Shown: positions 21,089 to 25,888 of the stretch, piece by piece
Layout: each line of letters opens with the position of its first letter
How positions within the stretch are numbered: the first letter of the stretch is position 1
Assembly (NCBI GenBank): GCA_046597895.1
Contig: JBKJJS010000205.1
Location: forward strand, 1-25,888
Direction: 5' to 3'
DNA from: WLJO01 sp046597895
Lineage (GTDB): Bacteria > Actinomycetota > Acidimicrobiia > Acidimicrobiales > Ilumatobacteraceae
DNA: 25,888 bases
Translations under genes and position numbers: made by a program
The notes under the pieces: model-generated
Told to the model about the DNA's origin: nothing
Database searches by the model: none
The model's input: the letters and a program-made list of their open reading frames with translations, nothing else

Positions 21089-23740
21089 GTGCATTACGCC
21101 TACTCGTTCGATCACAAACACAAGCGTCCTCCCATGCAGATGAAGGATCTGCTCGGTGGCAAGGGCGCCAACCTGGCCGAGATGACCAGCGTGTTGCGCC
21201 TACCCGTTCCCCCAGGGTTCACCATCTCCACCGACGCGTGCCGCGCCCACATGAAGAGTGGGTGGCCGCCCGGGCTGGATGACGAGATCGCCACGCAGGT
21301 GGCCGCGCTCGAGAAGAAGATGGGCCGCCTGCTCGGCGACCACGCGGACCCACTGCTCGTGAGCGTGCGGTCCGGCGCCAAGTTCTCGATGCCAGGGATG
21401 ATGGACACCGTCCTCAACCTCGGCCTGAACGACCGAAGTGTGAAGGGTCTCGCTGCCGTGACCGGTGACCAGCGCTTCGCCTACGACAGCTACCGACGGT
21501 TCATCTCGATGTATGGCCGTATCGTGCTCGGCATCGAGGGCAGCCGTTTCGAGCATCCGCTGGAGGACGCCAAGCAACGCACCGGCGCCACGACGGATGC
21601 GGAGTTGTCGGCCCACGAACTGCGCGAACTGTGCGAGCTCTACAAGGGCGTCGTGAAGGGGGAGACCGGCAAGCCGTTCCCCCAGGCCCCGGCCAAGCAA
21701 CTGAGGGGTGCCATCGAGGCGGTCTTCCGCAGCTGGAACGGCGCCAGAGCCATCGCGTATCGGAACCGCGAGCGCATCAGCCACGACCTCGGTACTGCCG
21801 TCAACGTTCAGGTGATGGTCTTCGGCAACCGCGACACAAACTCGGGTACGGGCGTCGGCTTCACCCGCAATGCCGCCACCGGCGAGAACGTCCCGTACGG
21901 CGACTTCCTCGTCAACGCCCAAGGCGAGGATGTCGTGGCGGGCATCCGCAAGACCGACGATCTCGACACGCTGAACGACGTCTTTCCGGTCATCCACCTT
22001 GAACTGCTCGAGATCTTCGACCGGCTCGAGGCGCACTACCGGGACATGTGCGACACCGAGTTCACGATCGAGCAGGGCAAGCTCTGGATGCTGCAGACCC
22101 GCGTCGGCAAGCGCACGGGCGCCGCTGCGCTGCGGATGGCTGTCGACATGGCCAGCAAAGGTCAGGGCCGCACGAAGTGGAAGATCACCAAGCGCGACGC
22201 ACTCATGCGGGTTGCGGCCGAGCACCTCGACTCAGTGCTGCACCCGCAACTCGCCGGTAAGGGCGTGGTGTTGTGCAAGGGCCTCGCCGCCTCGCCAGGG
22301 GCCGCGGTCGGCAAGGTGTACTTCACGGCCGACGATGCGGTCGATGCCGACGACCGGGGCGAGAAGGTCATCCTTGTGCGCAGTGAGACGAGCCCAGAGG
22401 ACGTCCACGGCATGATGGTGGCGCAGGGCATCCTCACCGCCCGAGGTGGTCTCGTGAGCCACGCCGCCGTCGTCGCCAGAGGGTGGGGAACCCCCGCCGT
22501 CGTGGGTGCCGAGGCGTTGAAGATCGAGGCCAAGCAGTTCTCGGTGGGCGATGTCGTGGTGAAGGAAGGCGACATCATCTCCATCGACGGTGCCACCGGC
22601 GACGTCATCGTCGGCGAGATGAAACTGGCGGCCGCCAAGCCGCCGCCCGAGTTCGAGGTGGTGCTCGAATGGGCTGACCAGGTTCGCAAGGGCAAGCTCA
22701 AGGTGAGAGCGAACGCCGACACCGGTGAGGACGCCACGAACGCACTTCGGATGGGCGCCGAGGGCATCGGGCTGTGCCGTACGGAGCACATGTTCCTGGC
22801 GGCAGACCGCCTTCCGGTGGTGCGTCGCATGATCCTCGCCAACACCCCGGCGGAAGAGACGGCGGCGCTCGATGACCTGCACCGCGTACAGGTTCTCGAC
22901 TTCACCGAGATCCTTGAGGCGATGGACGGCCTCCCGGTGACGGTGCGCCTGCTCGACCCGCCGCTGCACGAGTTCCTGCCACACATCGGCGAGTTGGAGA
23001 TCAAGCAGGCCACCGTCGGGCTCGACGACGAGGAGAAGCATCTCCTCGCGGCCGCCCGCAGTTGGTCGGAGTTCAACCCGATGCTCGGCACACGCGGTGT
23101 GCGCCTCGGCGTCGTCAAGCCCGGCCTCTACGCCATGCAGGTGCGGGCCCTGATGGATGCGGCCATCGCGCTGCGCAAGGCCGGCAAGAACCCCATCGTC
23201 GAAATCATGATCCCCCTGACGGTGAACCGGGAGGAGATGGCCCTCGCCCGCTCATGGGTGGAGGAGGGCATCGCTACCGCCACGAAGGGTGTGAAGCATC
23301 CGCCGGACGTCACGATCGGCACCATGATCGAGACGCCTCGCGCGGCACTGAGGGCCGACGAGATCGCCGAGGTGGCGGACTTCTTCAGCTTCGGCACGAA
23401 CGACCTCACACAGATGACGTTCGGGTTCAGCCGCGACGACATCGAGAGCCGCATGATGCCTACCTATCTGGAGCAGGGCCTCCTGAAGCGCAACCCATTC
23501 GAGACCATCGACCAGGGTGGCGTAGGGGAACTCGTGAGGTTGGCCGCCGAACGGGGCCGCAAGGTGAAGAAGGGGCTCAAGCTCGGAGTGTGCGGTGAGC
23601 ACGGCGGTGATCCGGAATCGATCGCCCTGTTCTACGCCGCCGGTCTGGACTACGTGAGTTGCTCGCCATTCCGCGTCCCCATCGCCCGACTCGCGGCCGC
23701 CCAGGCCGTCATTGGCGGGGCCGGCACGGACACCAAGTAG
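21089..23740 (+). CDS. ppdK: Pyruvate, phosphate dikinase
   Basis: An 883-residue PPDK, full length for the family, interconverting pyruvate + ATP + Pi with PEP + AMP + PPi. The N-terminal ATP-grasp domain starts at LLGGKGANLAEM and contains LLVSVRSGAKFSMPGMMDT. The swivelling phosphohistidine domain contains GGLVSHAAVVARGWG with catalytic His458. The C-terminal PEP/pyruvate TIM barrel contains IGLCRTEHMF and LGVCGEHGGDP with the acid/base Cys835. The position two before the histidine is Val456, whereas classical PPDKs have a threonine there that the regulatory protein phosphorylates. It may serve gluconeogenic PEP formation or PPi-linked glycolysis. A 7-bp hairpin follows the stop. Confidence 0.97.
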   Translation: MHYAYSFDHKHKRPPMQMKDLLGGKGANLAEMTSVLRLPVPPGFTISTDACRAHMKSGWPPGLDDEIATQVAALEKKMGRLLGDHADPLLVSVRSGAKFSMPGMMDTVLNLGLNDRSVKGLAAVTGDQRFAYDSYRRFISMYGRIVLGIEGSRFEHPLEDAKQRTGATTDAELSAHELRELCELYKGVVKGETGKPFPQAPAKQLRGAIEAVFRSWNGARAIAYRNRERISHDLGTAVNVQVMVFGNRDTNSGTGVGFTRNAATGENVPYGDFLVNAQGEDVVAGIRKTDDLDTLNDVFPVIHLELLEIFDRLEAHYRDMCDTEFTIEQGKLWMLQTRVGKRTGAAALRMAVDMASKGQGRTKWKITKRDALMRVAAEHLDSVLHPQLAGKGVVLCKGLAASPGAAVGKVYFTADDAVDADDRGEKVILVRSETSPEDVHGMMVAQGILTARGGLVSHAAVVARGWGTPAVVGAEALKIEAKQFSVGDVVVKEGDIISIDGATGDVIVGEMKLAAAKPPPEFEVVLEWADQVRKGKLKVRANADTGEDATNALRMGAEGIGLCRTEHMFLAADRLPVVRRMILANTPAEETAALDDLHRVQVLDFTEILEAMDGLPVTVRLLDPPLHEFLPHIGELEIKQATVGLDDEEKHLLAAARSWSEFNPMLGTRGVRLGVVKPGLYAMQVRALMDAAIALRKAGKNPIVEIMIPLTVNREEMALARSWVEEGIATATKGVKHPPDVTIGTMIETPRAALRADEIAEVADFFSFGTNDLTQMTFGFSRDDIESRMMPTYLEQGLLKRNPFETIDQGGVGELVRLAAERGRKVKKGLKLGVCGEHGGDPESIALFYAAGLDYVSCSPFRVPIARLAAAQAVIGGAGTDTK

Positions 23741-23758
23741 GCCGCCGGCATCGGCGGC
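23741..23758 (+). other. Short GC-rich hairpin directly after ppdK
   Basis: GCCGCCG and CGGCGGC form a perfect 7-bp stem around GCAT, starting at the first base after the stop codon. No U-tract follows. It lies 5 nt before the AAGGAG ribosome-binding site of the next gene and could trim or protect the ppdK mRNA end or modulate downstream expression. Confidence 0.55.
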
Positions 23759-23775
23759 AGGACAAGGAGACCACG

Positions 23776-24510
23776 ATGCAGGTTCAGACCCGGCAAGGTC
23801 CCGCCTATGGCGTGGCCCGGCTCAACCTCTCACCCGGTGAGGAAGTCAAGGTCGAGGGCGGCGCCATGATGGCGATGTCGAGCGGCGTCACGCTGCGCGC
23901 GAAGGCAGAAGGCGGTGTGCTCAAGTCCCTCAAGCGAGCGGCGCTCGGTGGCGAGAGCTTCTTCATCAGCACCTACACCGCCCCTGCCCAGGGTGGTTTC
24001 GTCGATGTGGCCGCCCGCCTGCCGGGCGACATCATCAACTACGACCTCACCGCTGGCAATCCGCTGTTCATTCAAAAAGGCTCCTGGCTCGCCAATTCTG
24101 CTGCGGCGACCATCGACACCCAGTGGGGTGGGTTCCGCAACATGTTCGGCAGCGAGGGTGCATTCATCGTGCGCGCCGAGGGAACCGGCCCCGTCGTATT
24201 CGGGTGTTACGGGGCACTGGAGACGTGGAACCTGGAGGCAGGGCAGGGGATCACGGTCGACACTGGGCACATGGTGGCCTACGAACACACCATCGGCATG
24301 ACGCTGCGCAAGGCGGCCGGTGGGGGAATCGTGCAGAGTATGAAGAGCGGGGAAGGCATCGTGTTCGACTTCACCGGACCGGGCAAGGTCTGGACCCAGA
24401 CCCGTAACCCGAACGCGCTCCTCGGGTGGATCTCCGCGGCGCTCGGCACGGGCAACTCGGGTGGGGCCAGCCCCGGTGGGGCCCTCGGCGGCATCTTCGG
24501 GCGAGACTGA
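23776..24510 (+). CDS. AIM24 / TIGR00266 family protein
   Basis: A 244-residue protein of the AIM24-like family, predicted as a beta-rich barrel. Recognisable parts are PGEEVKVEGGAMMAMS near the N-terminus, the GGESFFISTYTA motif (about 55-66), LPGDIINYDL and QKGSWLANS. The end is Gly/Ser-rich (GNSGGASPGGALGGIF), and there is no signal peptide or membrane helix. The family's biochemical role is poorly known; the yeast mitochondrial homologue affects inner-membrane organisation. The ATG at 23776 has an ideal AAGGAG site (23764-23769) with 6-nt spacing. A longer frame upstream overlaps ppdK and is not used. terC begins 4 nt after the stop, so the two are very likely co-transcribed. Confidence 0.9.
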   Translation: MQVQTRQGPAYGVARLNLSPGEEVKVEGGAMMAMSSGVTLRAKAEGGVLKSLKRAALGGESFFISTYTAPAQGGFVDVAARLPGDIINYDLTAGNPLFIQKGSWLANSAAATIDTQWGGFRNMFGSEGAFIVRAEGTGPVVFGCYGALETWNLEAGQGITVDTGHMVAYEHTIGMTLRKAAGGGIVQSMKSGEGIVFDFTGPGKVWTQTRNPNALLGWISAALGTGNSGGASPGGALGGIFGRD

Positions 24511-24514
24511 GCAC

Positions 24515-25567
24515 ATGAGGCTGACAGAGGTCGTGAATGCATTGTCCGCGGACCCGAGCAAGAACTTTGTGGATGTCGAGGTTTCCGGTCTGGCGTGGGC
24601 CGCGCTGCTGGGCTTCATCGTGGCCTTGTTGTTGATCGACATCCTCGTCGTCCACCGCGAGCCGAAGGTGCTCTCGATGAAGCGCGCCGGGCTCGAGTCG
24701 GCGGTGTGGGTGGCGATCGGCGTCGGCTTCACGTTCGTGATCGGCGCGGCGTGGGGTGGGGCGGCCGCTGGTGAGTACATCAGCGGCTACCTCATCGAAA
24801 AGAGCCTGTCGATCGACAACGTGTTCGTGTGGGCACTGATCTTCGCCTCGTTCGCCGTCCCCCTGAAGTATCAGCACCGGGTGTTGTTCTGGGGCATCTT
24901 CGGTGCTCTCGTGCTGCGCGCCGTGTTCATTTTCGCCGGAGTGGCGTTGATCGAACGGTTCGACTGGATGCTGTTCCTGTTCGGCGGATTCCTGGTGGTG
25001 ACCGCAGTGCGTCTGGTGGTCAAGGGCCAGGACGAGGAAATGCACCCCGACAAGAGCCGCTTCCTGCGCGTGGTACGCCGCATCGTGCCATCGACGCCCG
25101 AGTACCACGGCCAGCATCTATTCATCAAGGTGAACGCCCGCAGGCTGGCCACACCCCTGTTCGCCGTGCTCGTGCTGGTCGAGAGCACGGACGTGGTCTT
25201 CGCGGTCGATTCCGTGCCGGCGGTCCTGGCCGTGTCGCACGAACAGTTCATCGTCTTCTCTTCGAACGCGTTCGCCATCCTCGGGTTGCGGGCCCTGTAC
25301 TTCCTGCTCGCCGACATGCGGGAGCGATTCAGCTACCTGCAGCAGGGGCTCGCCATCATCCTGGCTTTCGTCGGTATCAAGATGATCATCAGCCGCTGGT
25401 ACCACATCGAGACGTGGGTCTCGCTGCTGGTTATCTTGCTAGTGCTGACCGTCTCGATCATGACGTCGCTGGCGCGCCCGGCCGGGAGCCGGGAGCGGCG
25501 CGACACGATCAAGGATGCCATACGCATCGGGGAGCCCGAGGAGATGCCGCCGACCGACGAACGGTGA
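24515..25567 (+). CDS. TerC family integral membrane protein
   Basis: A 350-residue membrane protein with about nine hydrophobic segments. The TerC signatures are SIDNVFVW (99-106) and ESTDVVFAVDSVPAVLAV (223-240), whose intramembrane acidic residues (Asp101, Glu223, Asp226, Asp232) are presumed metal-coordinating. Family members have been linked to tellurite resistance and to export of manganese to limit mismetallation of secreted proteins. The cytoplasmic tail is charged (SRERRDTIKDAIRIGEPEEM). The ATG at 24515 lies 4 nt after the AIM24-like stop with only a weak ribosome-binding site, so translation may be coupled. An upstream in-frame ATG inside the previous gene is ignored. Confidence 0.93.
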   Translation: MRLTEVVNALSADPSKNFVDVEVSGLAWAALLGFIVALLLIDILVVHREPKVLSMKRAGLESAVWVAIGVGFTFVIGAAWGGAAAGEYISGYLIEKSLSIDNVFVWALIFASFAVPLKYQHRVLFWGIFGALVLRAVFIFAGVALIERFDWMLFLFGGFLVVTAVRLVVKGQDEEMHPDKSRFLRVVRRIVPSTPEYHGQHLFIKVNARRLATPLFAVLVLVESTDVVFAVDSVPAVLAVSHEQFIVFSSNAFAILGLRALYFLLADMRERFSYLQQGLAIILAFVGIKMIISRWYHIETWVSLLVILLVLTVSIMTSLARPAGSRERRDTIKDAIRIGEPEEMPPTDER

Positions 25568-25587
25568 AGTCCCCGTCGAGCAACCTC

Positions 25588-25593
25588 TAGCCT
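25588..25593 (+). promoter_or_regulatory. Candidate leaderless -10 box of dnaG
   Basis: TAGCCT ends 7 nt before the dnaG GTG at 25601. It is the same hexamer as before glyS and carD. Confidence 0.45.
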
Positions 25594-25600
25594 CGCCCCC

Positions 25601-25888
25601 GTGACCATCGCGGAGGACGACATCGAGAAGGTGCGCACTGCTACCTCGATCGTCGATGTCATCCAGCAGTTCGTGGCCCTGCGCCGAGTGGGGCGCAACT
25701 GGGTCGGCCTGTGCCCATTCCACGCCGAGAAATCCGGGTCGTTCAACGTGCGGGAGCAGACCCAGCGCTACCGCTGTTTCGGATGCGCGGCGTCGGGCGA
25801 CGTGTTCAAGTTCGTACAGGACATGGAGCATGTCGACTTCGTGACGTCAGTGGAGCGACTGGCCGCCAAGGCCGGTATCCAGCTCACC
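25601..25888 (+). CDS. dnaG: DNA primase DnaG, 3' partial
   Basis: The first 96 codons of a primase that runs off the right edge with no stop. It starts ADDIEKVRxATSIVDVIQQFV-like, as in bacterial primases. The zinc-binding domain has Cys-x2-His in LCPFHAEK and Cys-x2-Cys in RCFGCAASGDVFKFV, which recognises the initiation trinucleotide on single-stranded DNA. The usual SPSF after CPFHxEK reads SGSF. The continuing VERLAAKAGIQL matches the linker to the RNA-polymerase domain. The GTG at 25601 is chosen by homology and by a TAGCCT box 7 nt upstream, suggesting a leaderless mRNA. It is 33 bp downstream of terC. Confidence 0.95.
   Translation, partial: MTIAEDDIEKVRTATSIVDVIQQFVALRRVGRNWVGLCPFHAEKSGSFNVREQTQRYRCFGCAASGDVFKFVQDMEHVDFVTSVERLAAKAGIQLT

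Overview
This is a GC-rich, densely coding bacterial chromosome segment with short intergenic gaps and many GTG starts. The gene set points to an actinobacterium, most likely of the class Acidimicrobiia. The pointers are a CarD-type RNA polymerase regulator, an acyl-ACP desaturase, paired P450s with a luciferase-like flavin oxidoreductase, an alpha2 glycyl-tRNA synthetase, and several genes that look leaderless. The class-level placement is inference; no rRNA is present. I see no phage, insertion sequence, CRISPR array or plasmid function.

Layout. 1-591 is the 3' end of cinA, followed by an acyl-ACP desaturase. On the minus strand (4237 to 1463) an acyl-CoA ligase and a Gfo/Idh/MocA oxidoreductase form a likely two-gene operon. 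A tRNA-Arg(UCU) with encoded CCA lies at 4287-4362. It is followed by a gene-free stretch of about 370 bp holding four copies of a small palindromic repeat, then a zinc-ribbon protein of unknown function and an NTF2-like protein. carD (5828) and a glutamine-synthetase-family gene follow on the plus strand. An endonuclease/exonuclease/phosphatase-fold protein, an SDR dehydrogenase, a VOC-fold protein and a 3-hydroxyisobutyrate-dehydrogenase-like enzyme come next in divergent/convergent pairs.

10804-14601 (minus) is a three-gene oxidative operon: luciferase-like monooxygenase, P450, P450. Its upstream region carries a strong G-quadruplex motif and a second, unrelated inverted-repeat element. 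Then come a DinG/XPD-like Fe-S helicase (minus) and recO (plus), divergent across 39 bp. They are followed by a secreted lipoprotein, glyS, a YbaK-type deacylase, a LysE-type exporter, a 38-residue microprotein, ppdK, an AIM24/TIGR00266 protein, a TerC membrane protein and the start of dnaG.

The right half is mostly information processing and central metabolism: recombination repair, translation, replication priming, and pyruvate/PEP interconversion. The left half is richer in lipid/acyl-CoA and oxidoreductase genes that suggest catabolism of hydrophobic organic compounds. The items most worth a second look are the two intergenic repeat families, the P450/flavin operon of unknown substrate, the zinc-ribbon protein beside the repeats, the recurring TAnnnT box 6-9 nt before start codons, and a PPDK lacking the usual regulatory threonine. 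I found no convincing evidence of a wholly new multi-gene system.
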